Origin: Streptomyces sp. ATexAB-D23
Lineage (GTDB): Bacteria; Actinomycetota; Actinomycetes; Streptomycetales; Streptomycetaceae
DNA length: 64,000 nucleotides
Direction of reading: 5' to 3'
Assembly: GCF_000373645.1 (NCBI RefSeq)
Contig: NZ_KB892015.1
Coordinates: forward strand, 63,942-127,941
The position numbers and the translations under genes are program-made. Positions within the stretch are counted from its first letter, which is position 1. Every line of letters starts with the position of its first letter. The notes under the pieces are model-generated. The model worked only from the letters and a program-made list of their open reading frames with translations. It was not told the origin of the DNA and ran no database searches. Shown here in pieces: positions 40,069 through 49,157 of the stretch.

Positions 40069-40299
40069 ATGCGCAAGGACGAACTCGCCGCGGCGCAGGC
40101 CTATGTCCGTTTACTGGAGGCGACCCGGGCGGCCCTCTCCGATCCGCAGGACGCCCCGCTGTACCTGCCGTTGCTCGCCTCGCCGATCGAGGAGGCCGAC
40201 GGGGCGCTGCGGCGCGCGGGGCTCTCGGGCAACGAGACCCGGTTCTTCGACCTCGTCCGGTCGATCCGGCCGAGCCTGTCGGGCAGCGGCGGTCACTGA
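40069..40299 (+). CDS. Small helical protein with a TTA (bldA) codon
   Basis: A 76-aa protein I do not recognise, with two predicted helices (ELAAAQAYVRLLEATRAALSD and IEEADGALRRAGLSGNETRFFDLVRSI). Codon 15 is TTA (40111-40113), the rarest Leu codon in Streptomyces, so the protein should depend on the bldA tRNA, which ties expression to development or secondary metabolism. The ATG at 40069 follows GGGAG at about 8 nt. It may be a small regulator or partner of another protein. Confidence 0.6.
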   Translation: MRKDELAAAQAYVRLLEATRAALSDPQDAPLYLPLLASPIEEADGALRRAGLSGNETRFFDLVRSIRPSLSGSGGH

Positions 40300-40355
40300 G
40301 CCGTTCGCCCCGACGGGCCCTGCGAGGTCTCGGCCCCGGACGGCCGGCTTCGGGT

Positions 40356-41426
40356 TCAGCCGGCTTCCGGTGCCGGACCGAGGCCGAGTTCGCGGTCGCC
40401 GAGGGGCGCGAAGTGGCGGGCGACGTCCGCGTGGGTGACGCGGGAGAGCTCGGCCGGGTCCCAGCGGGGGTCGCGGTCCTTGTCCACGATCTGTGCCCGG
40501 ACGCCCTCCACCAGGTCGGGCCCCGCGAAGGCGGCGGTCGAGACGCGGTATTCCTGGTCGAGCACCGCTTCGAGGCCGCCGAGCCGGCGCGCCCGGCGCA
40601 CGGATTCGAGGGTCACCTTCAGTGAGGTGGGTGCCTTGGCCAGGATGATGGCCGCTGTCTCCCTGGCCGCGGGGGCCTCGTGGCCGGTGAGGCGGTCGAC
40701 GATCTCCTCCACGGTGTCCGCGGCGTAGCAGGAGTCGATCCAGGCCCGGTGGGCGGCCAGCACGCCGCCGGGTGCGGGGCGGGCGTGCCGCCCGGCGGTC
40801 GCGGTGACGTCCTCGGGCGTGGTGCAGGCGCCGAGGTCGGCGACGAGGGCGGCAAGCCCCTGGGCGGGCACGAAGTGGTCGGCGAGGCCGCAGAGCAGCG
40901 CGTCGGCGGCGCCGATCGCCTCGCCGGTGAGGGCCAGGTGCGTGCCGAGTTCGCCGGGCGCGGTCCCCAGGAGGTACGTTCCGCCGACGTCCGGGACGAA
41001 TCCGATTCCCGTCTCCGGCATGGCGATGCGGGAACGCTCGGTGACGATCCGGACAGAGCCGTGGGCGGAGACTCCGACGCCGCCGCCCATCACGATGCCG
41101 TCCATGAGCGCGATGTACGGCTTGGGGAAGCGGGCGATCCGTGCGTTGAGCCGGTATTCGTCACGCCAGAAGTCCAGTGAGGCGCGGCCGCCGGCCACGG
41201 CGTCGTCGCGGACGGCGCGGATGTCGCCGCCCGCGCACAGGCCCCGCTCCCCCGCGCCGGTGAGCAGCACCGCGGTGACGTCGGGGTCGTGCTCCGCCGC
41301 GTCGAGCGCTTCGGCCATGCGCAGCACCATGGCGTGGTTCAGCGCGTTCAGGGCGCGGGGGCGGTTGAGCGTGAGGTGGCGGACGCGTCCCTCGGTGTGC
41401 AGCAGGACGGGATCCTCGTGGTTCAT
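40356..41426 (-). CDS. Enoyl-CoA hydratase/isomerase family, 3-hydroxyisobutyryl-CoA hydrolase-like
   Basis: A 356-aa crotonase-fold protein. Family blocks: LNRPRALNALNHAMV, the oxyanion strand GERGLCAGGDIRAV, DGIVMGGGVGVSAHGSVRIVTE, AMPETGIGFVPDVGGTYLL and a C-terminal extension (EAVLDQEYRVSTAAF, DPRWDPAELSRV) characteristic of 3-hydroxyisobutyryl-CoA hydrolases, which act in valine breakdown. It removes CoA from 3-hydroxyisobutyryl-CoA or a related thioester. The ATG at 41426 is preceded by GACCGGAGCGCGC. It is a single gene, divergent from the SpoIIE-type phosphatase. Confidence 0.85.
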   Translation of the reverse strand: MNHEDPVLLHTEGRVRHLTLNRPRALNALNHAMVLRMAEALDAAEHDPDVTAVLLTGAGERGLCAGGDIRAVRDDAVAGGRASLDFWRDEYRLNARIARFPKPYIALMDGIVMGGGVGVSAHGSVRIVTERSRIAMPETGIGFVPDVGGTYLLGTAPGELGTHLALTGEAIGAADALLCGLADHFVPAQGLAALVADLGACTTPEDVTATAGRHARPAPGGVLAAHRAWIDSCYAADTVEEIVDRLTGHEAPAARETAAIILAKAPTSLKVTLESVRRARRLGGLEAVLDQEYRVSTAAFAGPDLVEGVRAQIVDKDRDPRWDPAELSRVTHADVARHFAPLGDRELGLGPAPEAG

Positions 41427-41643
41427 GCGCGCGCTCCGGTCAGCCCTGGTGCCGTACCGTCCGCGGGGCACGGACGATCTTCCGCTGCCATTGTGCGCGG
41501 CGCCCCTCGGCAGGGGATACGGGGGGTGGCCCGGGGCACCGGGAGGGGGCGCGGGGCGGTTCCGCTGTGGCAGACGTGCCGCACCGGCCCGACAATTGGG
41601 GCACGCCGTACGGCAGACCCGCCGGACGATCCTCGGAGCTGGA

Positions 41644-43827
41644 ATGACCGATCAGAACGGGCCGCCGGTCATTCCCGGCCCGCCGGGCCGGGCCACCGGC
41701 AAGGCGCCGGCCGGCGAGACCGGTACGGCGGAGCGGCTTGCCATGAACCGGACCGGCAGCTTCGAGTGGGATCTCGGTGCCGGGACGCTCGACATCGACG
41801 AGGCCGGCCTGCTGGTCTTCGGTCTGGACCCGGCCTCGTACGACGCGCGGCCGGAGACCCTGGCGGAGCGTCTGGAGCCCGGGGAGCGCATCAGGCTCGG
41901 CATGGAGACGGACGACGCGCTGAAGAGTTCCGTCAGCTCGTACAGCGTCCACTTCCGGATTCCGCTCGCCGACGGCCGCGAACAGTGGACCCATGTCCAG
42001 GGGCGCATCCTGCGCGGCGAGGACGGGAAGGCGCGCCGGGTGATCGGTCTGGTGCGTGACGCGACGGCCGAGGTCACCCATTCGGCCTTCGTGCTGGAAC
42101 TGGAGAAACGCCGCCGGCGGCAGACCGATATCGTTGAACGGACAACGAGTGCGTTGTCGCGGGCGGTGACGGTGGACGACGTGACCGCGGCCCTGACGGG
42201 GCCCGGCGGACTGGCACGGCTGGGCGCCGACGGGCTCGCGCTCGGGCTGCTGGACAACGCGGTGCTGAACGTCATCGCGGTCAGCGGCGAGTCCCTGGAG
42301 TCCATCGGCGACCTGGGTTCGGGCCGCCTCGATCCGAAGTTCCCGCTGGCCGACACCGTGCTGAGCGGACAGCCGAGATTCGTGAGTTCCCTGGCGGCAC
42401 TGACGCGGCGCTACCCGGTGCTCGAACCGTACGTGGGTCGTCTGAAGTTCCAGGCTGCGGCCTACCTTCCGCTGGTCGCGCAGGCGCGGTCGCTCGGCGG
42501 GCTGGCCCTCTTCTACCGTGAGCACACCTCCTTCAAGCCCGACGAACGCATTCTCTGTCTGGGGCTCGCCGCGATCGTCGCCCAGTCCCTCCAGCGGGCC
42601 AAGCTGTTCGACGAGGAGCGCGAGTTCGCCACCGGGCTCCAGTCCGCGATGCTGCCGCCGCGCATCCACGACATCGAGGGCGGCGAGATCGCCGTCCGCT
42701 ACCACGCGGCGTGGAGCGGCCGCCAGGTCGGCGGCGACTGGTACGACGTGATCGCGCTGCCGAAGAACCGCTTCGGGATCGTGGTGGGTGACGTCCAGGG
42801 CCATGACACGCACGCGGCCGCGATCATGGGCCAGCTCCGGATCGCGCTGCGCGCGTACGCCGCCGAGGGGCATCCGCCGTCGACGGTGCTGGCCAGGGCC
42901 TCCCGCTTCCTCGCCGAGCTGGACACGGAGCGGTTCGCCACGTGCACCTACGCCCAGGTCGATCTGGAGACCGGAACCGTACGGGTGGTGCGGGCCGGTC
43001 ACTTCGGGCCCCTGATCCGGCACATGGACGGCCGGGTCGGCAGCCCCCAGGTGCGTGGAGGCATGCCGCTGGGCATCTCGACGGACTTCGGTGACGAGGA
43101 GTACCCGGAGACCCGGCTCGATCTGGTGCCGGGCGAGACCCTGGTCCTGTACACCGACGGGCTGGTGGAGGAGCCGGGCGCCGACATCGACGCCGGGGTG
43201 CGCACCCTGATCACCGAGGTCAGTGCGGGACCGGCGGGTGCGGAGGCGCTGGCCGACCATCTCTCGGACCGGCTGTGGGAACGCTGGGGCTCCGGTGACG
43301 ACGTCGCGCTGCTGGTGCTGCGGCGCAGTCCCGACCCGGGCTCGCCCCGGGCGCCGCGTGTGCACCAGTACATCCACCAGGCCGATCCGGAGGGGCTCTC
43401 CGAGGCGCGAACGATCGTGCGCCAGGCCCTGACCGACTGGGAGATGGCCGAACTCGCCGACGACGCCGAGCTGGTGACCGGCGAACTGCTGGTGAACGTG
43501 CTGCTGCACACGGAGGGCGGCGCCGTCCTCACCCTGGAGGTGCTGCCCGAGCCGGTACGCCGGGTGCGGCTTTCGGTGCAGGACCGCTCCAGCACCTGGC
43601 CGAGGCGGCGCTCGCCGGGCGAGACCGCGACCTCGGGCCGCGGTCTGCTGCTGCTGGACGCCGTCGCCACGCGATGGGGCATCGAACCCCGGGGCGAGGG
43701 CAAGGCGGTCTGGTGCGAGATCGGACCGGCGGCGCCGCCCACCTCAACCCCCGTGCACCGGAGCGTCGCCGAGCCGTTGACGGACAACGGCGGCAACCGA
43801 CCGGCGGCCGGGGACGGACCGCGGTGA
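41644..43827 (+). CDS. PAS-GAF-PP2C (SpoIIE) phosphatase with C-terminal HATPase domain
   Basis: A 727-aa signalling protein. A PAS-like domain (about 35-140) reads GSFEWDLGAGTLDIDEAGLLVFGLD, and a GAF domain follows (about 165-330). The SpoIIE-type PP2C phosphatase (about 345-560) has GRQVGGDWYDV, VVGDVQGHDTHAA, GHFGPLIR and LYTDGLVEEPG, with metal-binding Asp residues in these motifs. A C-terminal HATPase domain (about 585-705) holds LVTGELLVNVLLH and RGLLLLDAVATRWG. Such proteins dephosphorylate anti-anti-sigma factors and can bind sigma antagonists, so it likely takes part in a stress- or development-related partner switch. The ATG at 41644 follows CGGAGCTGGA. Confidence 0.88.
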   Translation: MTDQNGPPVIPGPPGRATGKAPAGETGTAERLAMNRTGSFEWDLGAGTLDIDEAGLLVFGLDPASYDARPETLAERLEPGERIRLGMETDDALKSSVSSYSVHFRIPLADGREQWTHVQGRILRGEDGKARRVIGLVRDATAEVTHSAFVLELEKRRRRQTDIVERTTSALSRAVTVDDVTAALTGPGGLARLGADGLALGLLDNAVLNVIAVSGESLESIGDLGSGRLDPKFPLADTVLSGQPRFVSSLAALTRRYPVLEPYVGRLKFQAAAYLPLVAQARSLGGLALFYREHTSFKPDERILCLGLAAIVAQSLQRAKLFDEEREFATGLQSAMLPPRIHDIEGGEIAVRYHAAWSGRQVGGDWYDVIALPKNRFGIVVGDVQGHDTHAAAIMGQLRIALRAYAAEGHPPSTVLARASRFLAELDTERFATCTYAQVDLETGTVRVVRAGHFGPLIRHMDGRVGSPQVRGGMPLGISTDFGDEEYPETRLDLVPGETLVLYTDGLVEEPGADIDAGVRTLITEVSAGPAGAEALADHLSDRLWERWGSGDDVALLVLRRSPDPGSPRAPRVHQYIHQADPEGLSEARTIVRQALTDWEMAELADDAELVTGELLVNVLLHTEGGAVLTLEVLPEPVRRVRLSVQDRSSTWPRRRSPGETATSGRGLLLLDAVATRWGIEPRGEGKAVWCEIGPAAPPTSTPVHRSVAEPLTDNGGNRPAAGDGPR

Positions 43828-43901
43828 GACCGGGCGGCCGTATGTGTGCGTGTGTGTGGCGGACAGCGGCCGGCACAGGCAGCCGCGGGAGGCGGACAGC
43901 A

Positions 43902-43946
43902 TGAGGGGCGCACCGCCCACGCCCTGCGTGTGCGGTACGCCCCTCA
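43902..43946. terminator. Bidirectional terminator between SpoIIE phosphatase and LAETG protein genes
   Basis: TGAGGGGCG-c-ACCGC pairs with GCGGT-a-CGCCCCTCA between convergent genes. Confidence 0.7.
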
Positions 43947-43989
43947 GCCGGCTACCCGGGCGCTGTCGCGTCAGGGCCGCCGGACCGCG

Positions 43990-44628
43990 TCAGTGCTGCG
44001 CGGTACGCCGCTTGCGCACGGACCACATGATGCCGCCGCCGGCCAGCAGCACGGCAACGGCCGCGCCACCGATGATCGGCGTGGCGGACGAGGAACCGGT
44101 CTCGGCCAGATCCGGGCTGCTCGGGCTCGGCGTGGCTGCGGCGGGCGCAGACGGCGAAGCGGAGTCGCTCGGCGTGTCGGTCGGGGTGGGAGACGACGTG
44201 GTCGGCGTCTCGGACGGCTTCGTCTCGGTCGGAGTCGGCGTGGGCGTCGACGGCGGGGTCGGGGTGCTGTCCTCGCACACCGGCGCCTGCTTGGTGTCTT
44301 CCTTCGAGTACTGGTCGCCGTCACCGGCCTTGACGACCAGGTGCACCGTCAGGGGCTGGTCGTGCTCCGGGAGCGCGATCTTCTTGTCGAACCCCTTGCC
44401 GAACTTCTCCGTCGGCAGCAGGTCCTTGCCGTCCACGGTGACGGTCACCTCGTTGGTGACACGGTCGTTGTACTGGGTCAGGTGCAGGCTGACTTCGTCA
44501 CAGGTCACGGCCCAGGTGGGGGTGTGAGCTGCGGCCGGACCGGCGGTGAGGACCGCGCCGGACAGACCGACAACCGCGGCGGCGGCGAGCGTTCCCGCAG
44601 CGCGCCACGATCTCCTGGGTATGGTCAT
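43990..44628 (-). CDS. LAETG-type sortase-anchored surface protein
   Basis: A 212-aa secreted protein with a signal peptide (about 1-34, GPAAAH), a folded domain (about 36-115: VTCDEVSLHLTQYNDRVTNEVTVTVDGKDLL) and a Thr/Pro/Ser-rich stalk (about 120-170). It ends with a sorting signal: LAETG (174-178), a hydrophobic helix (PIIGGAAVAVLLAGGGIMW) and a basic tail (RKRRTAQH). LAXTG is the signal of class E sortases, so the protein should be attached to the cell wall. No sortase gene is in the window. The ATG at 44628 follows GAGGAAAAATCC. Confidence 0.88.
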   Translation of the reverse strand: MTIPRRSWRAAGTLAAAAVVGLSGAVLTAGPAAAHTPTWAVTCDEVSLHLTQYNDRVTNEVTVTVDGKDLLPTEKFGKGFDKKIALPEHDQPLTVHLVVKAGDGDQYSKEDTKQAPVCEDSTPTPPSTPTPTPTETKPSETPTTSSPTPTDTPSDSASPSAPAAATPSPSSPDLAETGSSSATPIIGGAAVAVLLAGGGIMWSVRKRRTAQH

Positions 44629-44886
44629 GGATTTTTCCTCCGCAGATGTTTCATCGCCCGAATGGCGGTGGAGCGCACAGTACTGCCCTCGTCCCCGATG
44701 TGTGCACCCGCCCCACAACCGATTCTGTGTCACAACGGCCCCCACACCGTCGCCGGTTGGGACATGCCGGACACCGGGTCGGCCGGGGCGCCCGCCATGT
44801 GGTGGCGTGAAGTGAGCGCCCGGCGCCGGTCCGTGCCGCCCGCGCGCGCCTCGGACGCCCGTCCGGCACCGTCGGGCCCCGCGCGG

Positions 44887-45375
44887 TCAGAGCCGGCGGT
44901 ACATGATGTGCAGTCCCACGAAGCCCTTGGCCGGGTGGTTGAAACCCTCCGGCAGGGTGCCCAGGATCTCGAAGCCGAGCGAACGGTAGAGCCCCACCGC
45001 GGCGGCGTTGGTCTCCACCACCGCGTTGAACTGCATGGCGCGGTACCCGGCCGCACGGGCCCAGTCGAGCGTGTACTCGCACAGGGCCCGCCCCACGCCC
45101 TGCCCGGAGTACCGGGGGTCGACCATGTAGCTGGCACTGGAGATGTGCGACCCGTTGCCCATGTGGTTCTTGTTCATTTTCGCCGTGCCGAGGACGGTCC
45201 CGTCTTCGGCGACCGCCACTACGGTCCGGTGCGGTGGCTTCATGAGCCACCAGTCGACGGCGTCGGCCTCCTTGAGGTCCAGCGGGTAGGTGAAGGTCTC
45301 GCCCGCGGAGACGATGCCGTGGAAGAAGGACCAGATCGCAGGCCAGTCCTCGGTGGTGGCTTCCCTGATCAACAT
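44887..45375 (-). CDS. GNAT-family N-acetyltransferase
   Basis: A 162-aa acetyltransferase. The CoA-binding motif is DPRYSGQGVGRALCEYTLDWA (QGVGRA), followed by FNAVVETNAAAVGLYRSLGFEILGTLPEGF, which closes the fold. The N-terminus has the typical IREATTEDWPAIWSF. The acceptor is unknown; the closest visible type is the phosphinothricin/amine acetyltransferase group. The ATG at 45375 is 40 bp downstream of the DUF6397 gene on the same strand, so the two may be co-transcribed. Confidence 0.82.
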   Translation of the reverse strand: MLIREATTEDWPAIWSFFHGIVSAGETFTYPLDLKEADAVDWWLMKPPHRTVVAVAEDGTVLGTAKMNKNHMGNGSHISSASYMVDPRYSGQGVGRALCEYTLDWARAAGYRAMQFNAVVETNAAAVGLYRSLGFEILGTLPEGFNHPAKGFVGLHIMYRRL

Positions 45376-45415
45376 GGCGAGAACAATGCCTTGCCGACGC
45401 CGCGTCGGCCAGCGC

Positions 45416-46639
45416 TTATCCGGGGTTCCCCACGTCTCCGGCCGCCGGCCCGCCTTCCCGCCCGGCGAACGCGCGGCCCCTGTCCGTCGCACGGTGACGG
45501 CGGCGGGCGGGCCGCCGCGACCCGGCTGCCGCCCCTCGCCTCAGGCCGCGCCGCCCCCATCCCCGGGCCCCGCGCAGCCGGAGCCGCGCCAGCAGCCCTC
45601 CCGGCCCTTCGGACCCGGCGGCCCGGCAGGACGTGACCGGTGCGCCCGGGGCAGCCGCCGCCCCGGGTCCGCCCGACCCGGCAAGCGGCACCGACTCGAC
45701 AGGCCCGGCCACCTCGGCGGCCGGCACCGGCTCAACAGCCGCAACCGGTGCACCCTCCTGCCCGGGGCCCGTCCACGGCCGGTCGCCCGGTCGCGGGGCC
45801 GGGCGGTGTTCGCGGGCGGCGTCCAGTTCCGTGATCAGGCTGATCCGGCGCCAGAGGATCTCGTCCGGTTCGTCCGCCGGCATCAGCCGCGCCATCGCTT
45901 CCCGCCCGGCGGCCGTCCCTCTCCGGCCGAATACGGTGCCCGGACCGACCCTGCCGAAGTAGGCCCGCTCGTACGGGTCGTCGACCACCTCGGCCAGCTG
46001 GACCGGGTCAAGGCCCCGCGCCACGATCGCCGCGCGCGTCCAGGGGTCCCGGGTGAGGGCCAGCAGGCGTTCGATCCTGCGCGAGCGCCAGTTGCGGGGC
46101 CGGCAGTCGCCCCCGCCATCGAGCCGGTCGCGCAACCAGGGCGGGCTGTTGCCCACCAGGAGTTCGGGCGACCGGGCCGCCAGCGCCCGTGCCTCCTGGG
46201 CGAGATAGACCCATACCACCGCCCGGTAGCGGTTGAGGTAAAAGGCGACGGGCGTGACGCACCCGGCCCTTGCCAGCCGGGTGAAGCGGACCGGGCTGAT
46301 CCCGAGCAGGCCCGCCCCCTCCGCCGTCCCGACCGTACGCACCCGCTCGCGCAGCGCGCCGGGGAAACCGTCCTGGGCCCGGAGGCGCTCCATCTCCTCC
46401 CGGTGGACCCTGGGCCGCACACCGTCCGGGACGCCACTCGTCACCCTGACAGCTCCCAGATACACGGCCAGCTCGAACTCGCCCCGCTTGAGCCCGAGTT
46501 CTGTCGCGGCCCGGCCCGCCGCCATCGTATGGGCGCGGTCGTAGCGCGAGATATCCGCTTCCGGCGCCCCCGCTTCCCGTGCTTCCACCGCGAGCGAGCG
46601 GTTTTCAGGCATTTTTCCGGGCATTTCCGTTGCCGACAT
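45416..46639 (-). CDS. DUF6397-type protein
   Basis: A 407-aa protein with an N-terminal helix-rich part (AATELGLKRGEFELAVYLGAVRVT...) that can be read as two winged-helix-like units (TAEGAGLLGISPVRFTRLARAGCVTPV), a middle region with conserved WLRDRL, RSRRIERLLALTRDPWTRAAI and DPVQLAEVVDDPYERAYFGRV, and a long disordered Pro/Ala/Arg-rich tail from about residue 280. It matches the Streptomyces family labelled DUF6397. The function is unknown. The ATG at 46639 has GGGGGAGTATCGCC upstream. Confidence 0.72.
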   Translation of the reverse strand: MSATEMPGKMPENRSLAVEAREAGAPEADISRYDRAHTMAAGRAATELGLKRGEFELAVYLGAVRVTSGVPDGVRPRVHREEMERLRAQDGFPGALRERVRTVGTAEGAGLLGISPVRFTRLARAGCVTPVAFYLNRYRAVVWVYLAQEARALAARSPELLVGNSPPWLRDRLDGGGDCRPRNWRSRRIERLLALTRDPWTRAAIVARGLDPVQLAEVVDDPYERAYFGRVGPGTVFGRRGTAAGREAMARLMPADEPDEILWRRISLITELDAAREHRPAPRPGDRPWTGPGQEGAPVAAVEPVPAAEVAGPVESVPLAGSGGPGAAAAPGAPVTSCRAAGSEGPGGLLARLRLRGARGWGRRGLRRGAAAGSRRPARRRHRATDRGRAFAGREGGPAAGDVGNPG

Positions 46640-46759
46640 GGCGATACTCCCCCGTGCGAACCAATCACTCTCTGTGACCAGAGTAGTCCGGGGGAGTCAA
46701 CTGCCGCCCGGCCTGTGGATAACTCCACGGGCCGGGCGGCAGTCTCCGGTCGCGCGTCG

Positions 46760-47173
46760 TCAGATCCTGCTGATTCCCCCGGTGCCGTCCTGTCGTGACG
46801 ACACGGAGAGGTGCTCTCCCACCCGGTTGACCATGAGCGTCATCTCGTACGCCACCTGACCGACGTCCGCCTCCGCCTCGCTCAGTACGCACAGGCAGCT
46901 GCCGTCCCCCGCCGCCGTCACGAAAAGCAGTGCCTCGTCGAACTCCACCATGGTCTGCCGGGCCCTTCCGGCGCGGAAGTGCCGTCCCGACCCGCGGGCG
47001 AGGCTGTGCAGCCCGGACGAGACGGCCGCCAGGTGCTCGGCGTCCTCCCGGGCCAGTCCGGCGCTCGCGCCGGTCACCAGGCCGTCGTTCGACAGCACCA
47101 GGGCGTGCCGTATGTACTCGACCCGCTTGGTGAGATCGTCAAGGATCCAGTCGAGTTCCTTGTCCAGCGCCAT
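46760..47173 (-). CDS. Roadblock/LC7 domain protein (conservon CvnB-like)
   Basis: A 137-aa protein of the roadblock/LC7 fold, ALDKELDWILDDLTKRVEYIRHALVLSNDGLVTGASAGLAREDAEHLAAVSSGLHSLARGSG, ending in LVNRVGEHLSV-like sequence. In Streptomyces conservons the CvnB protein of this type sits with a histidine-kinase-like CvnA, a CvnC (DUF742) and a GTPase CvnD. None of these is present here, so it is an orphan. ATG at 47173 follows GGGGAGGAAACGC. Its partner is presumably encoded elsewhere. Confidence 0.86.
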   Translation of the reverse strand: MALDKELDWILDDLTKRVEYIRHALVLSNDGLVTGASAGLAREDAEHLAAVSSGLHSLARGSGRHFRAGRARQTMVEFDEALLFVTAAGDGSCLCVLSEAEADVGQVAYEMTLMVNRVGEHLSVSSRQDGTGGISRI

Positions 47174-47291
47174 TGCGTTTCCTCCCCGTTCACGCGTTCC
47201 CCGTGCCTCGCTTGTGTGCAAGCCTTGCGCACAGGTCACGTACGGGCAAGCACCCCCCTCGGCCCACCGGTCCGGAAGCAGTCGCCGGAGC

Positions 47292-48773
47292 TCACCCGTA
47301 GGACAGGTCCTCGCACGGGTCGTCGTCGGCGGAGCGGGCCCCGTCGGCGACGTCAGCCGGTACGCCGGACGCCGCGGAGGGGGACGAGGCGTCCGGCGCG
47401 GGCGACGGGTCGTCCGCGTAGTCCTGTCCGACGATCAGCTGGATTCCGGCGTCGGTGGACTGCTCGATCCGCGCCCCGGGGAAGAGCCTGGCCGTCGTAC
47501 GGGCCTGGTCCCGCAGGCCGGGGCCGTAGGCGACGACGGTGCGGGAGCGGTTCTGGTCCTGCGCGGTGGCCGTGCCGGTGACACCGAAGTCGTGTGTGCT
47601 CAGGAGGCCGGCCGCCCGAGCCGCGAGCCCGGTCACCGTGGTGCCGTTGTAGACGGCGACGTCGATGCCCGTACCGGAGACCGGCGGCTGCGATGCCTCG
47701 GGTGAGGCGCCGGATCCCGCCCTGCCGCCCTTGGTTTCCTTGCCGTCGAGCGTGCGGTCGGCCTTCAGCGCGGCCCACAGCTCGTCCGCGTCCGGTTCCA
47801 CGACGGCGACGCGGGCGCCCTCGTAACGCCAGGGCACGGTGACGAACTTGGTGTTGTGCAGGTCGACGTTCTTCATCGACAGGGCGAAGGAGAGCAGTTT
47901 GTCGGCAGATCCGAGCCCCGGGTCGACGGTCATCGCGTCGGTCGCCGCATCGGCCAGTGGCAGCAGGGTGGTGGGGTTCATACCACGGGACTTGATCTTC
48001 TTCACCAGGGAGCCCACGAAGGCCTGCTGCCGCTTGATCCGGCCTATGTCCGAGCCGTCGCCGATGCCGTGCCGCAGCCGGACGTAGTCGAGGGCCCGCT
48101 GCCCGGACACCGTCTGCTCGCCCTTGGCGAAGACCCGTGAGCCCTGGGTCGCCAGCTTGGGGTTCAGATCGCGCTGGTACACATCCTGCGGCAGACAGAC
48201 CCGCACCCCGCCGACGGCCGAGGTGAGTGCGGAGAATCCGGCGAAGTCGATCACGACCGTGTGGTCGACACGCAGTCCCGTGAGGTGTTCGACGGTGTTC
48301 TGGGTGCAGGCGGGATTGCCCTCGGCGGTCTCCCCCACCGAGAACGCCCCGTTGAACTGACTGTGCTGCTGCGGGTCCGTCCAGGTGCCGTCGGGCTTCC
48401 GGCAGGCCGGGATGTCGACCATGGCATCCCGCGGGACGGATACGGCCACGGCGTGTTTGCGGTCGGCGTAGACGTGAAGGAGGAACACCGTGTCGGAGCG
48501 GCCGACCGCGCCCGTACTGCCGCCGAGTCCGCTGTTGTCCCCGGAGCGCGTGTCCGAACCGATGACGAGGACGTTCTGCCCTCCGGCCGTGCCCGGTGGC
48601 CGGTCGCCCGAGATGCCGTCGGCGCTGAACGTATCGATGTCGCCGGTCAGTTTCAGATATCCCCAGCCGACCCCGGCGACCAGCAGGACGAGGAAGGACA
48701 GGGCGGACACCGCAGTCCGCCGCAGGCGGCTCCCCCTGTCCCCCGCTCCCGTTCCCTTGTTCCTGCTTGTCAT
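47292..48773 (-). CDS. LytR-CpsA-Psr (LCP) family cell-wall polymer ligase
   Basis: A 493-aa membrane protein. One N-terminal transmembrane helix (about 20-42) precedes the LCP domain (about 65-290): NVLVIGSDTRSG, RSDTVFLLHVYADRK, VSVPRDAMVDIP, FNGAFSVG, VDHTVVIDFAGFSALTSAVGGVRVC and ALDYVRLRHGIGDGSDIGRIKRQQAFV. A LytR C-terminal domain follows (about 375-470). LCP proteins transfer undecaprenyl-linked polymers such as teichoic or teichuronic acids to peptidoglycan. The ATG at 48773 follows GAACGGGGTGGCCC. It is divergent from TerD. Confidence 0.93.
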   Translation of the reverse strand: MTSRNKGTGAGDRGSRLRRTAVSALSFLVLLVAGVGWGYLKLTGDIDTFSADGISGDRPPGTAGGQNVLVIGSDTRSGDNSGLGGSTGAVGRSDTVFLLHVYADRKHAVAVSVPRDAMVDIPACRKPDGTWTDPQQHSQFNGAFSVGETAEGNPACTQNTVEHLTGLRVDHTVVIDFAGFSALTSAVGGVRVCLPQDVYQRDLNPKLATQGSRVFAKGEQTVSGQRALDYVRLRHGIGDGSDIGRIKRQQAFVGSLVKKIKSRGMNPTTLLPLADAATDAMTVDPGLGSADKLLSFALSMKNVDLHNTKFVTVPWRYEGARVAVVEPDADELWAALKADRTLDGKETKGGRAGSGASPEASQPPVSGTGIDVAVYNGTTVTGLAARAAGLLSTHDFGVTGTATAQDQNRSRTVVAYGPGLRDQARTTARLFPGARIEQSTDAGIQLIVGQDYADDPSPAPDASSPSAASGVPADVADGARSADDDPCEDLSYG

Positions 48774-49157
48774 GGGCCACCCCGTTCATCCGGCTGACGT
48801 GCGGGGCGGCCTGTCGGCGGCACCGGCACGGTCGTGCTGTCGTGCGTTGTCAAGGTCGTGCAACTCTGTCGCAAGGTTCTGGCGTAGGGCTCTGTCGTAA
48901 CGTGCTTGTCGTGCGGCGCCGTGAGGCGTCTCCATCGTCAATCCGATCCCCTCTCCCCACACGGACACCGGAAACATTGACCGGAAGACACCAGGAGAGA
49001 GCGCGGGAAGAGCGCTTCCGTTCACCGGGCCCTTCCAGGAAGCGGGCCGGACCTCGCCCACGCCCTGGGCAAATCCTCTCGAATCGTGAAGAGTAAGGGC
49101 GGGGCCGCCGCCTCTTCGGCGACGGCCGGTGAACCACTGGATCATTGGAGGAAGTAC
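48774..49157. other. Divergent promoter region between the LCP and TerD genes
   Basis: 384 bp without a supported gene. CTCTGTCG occurs twice (48864-48871 and 48890-48897, 26 bp apart), and on the minus strand a TTGACA hexamer near 48848 may serve the LCP promoter. GGAGGAAGTAC is the TerD ribosome site. Confidence 0.5.
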
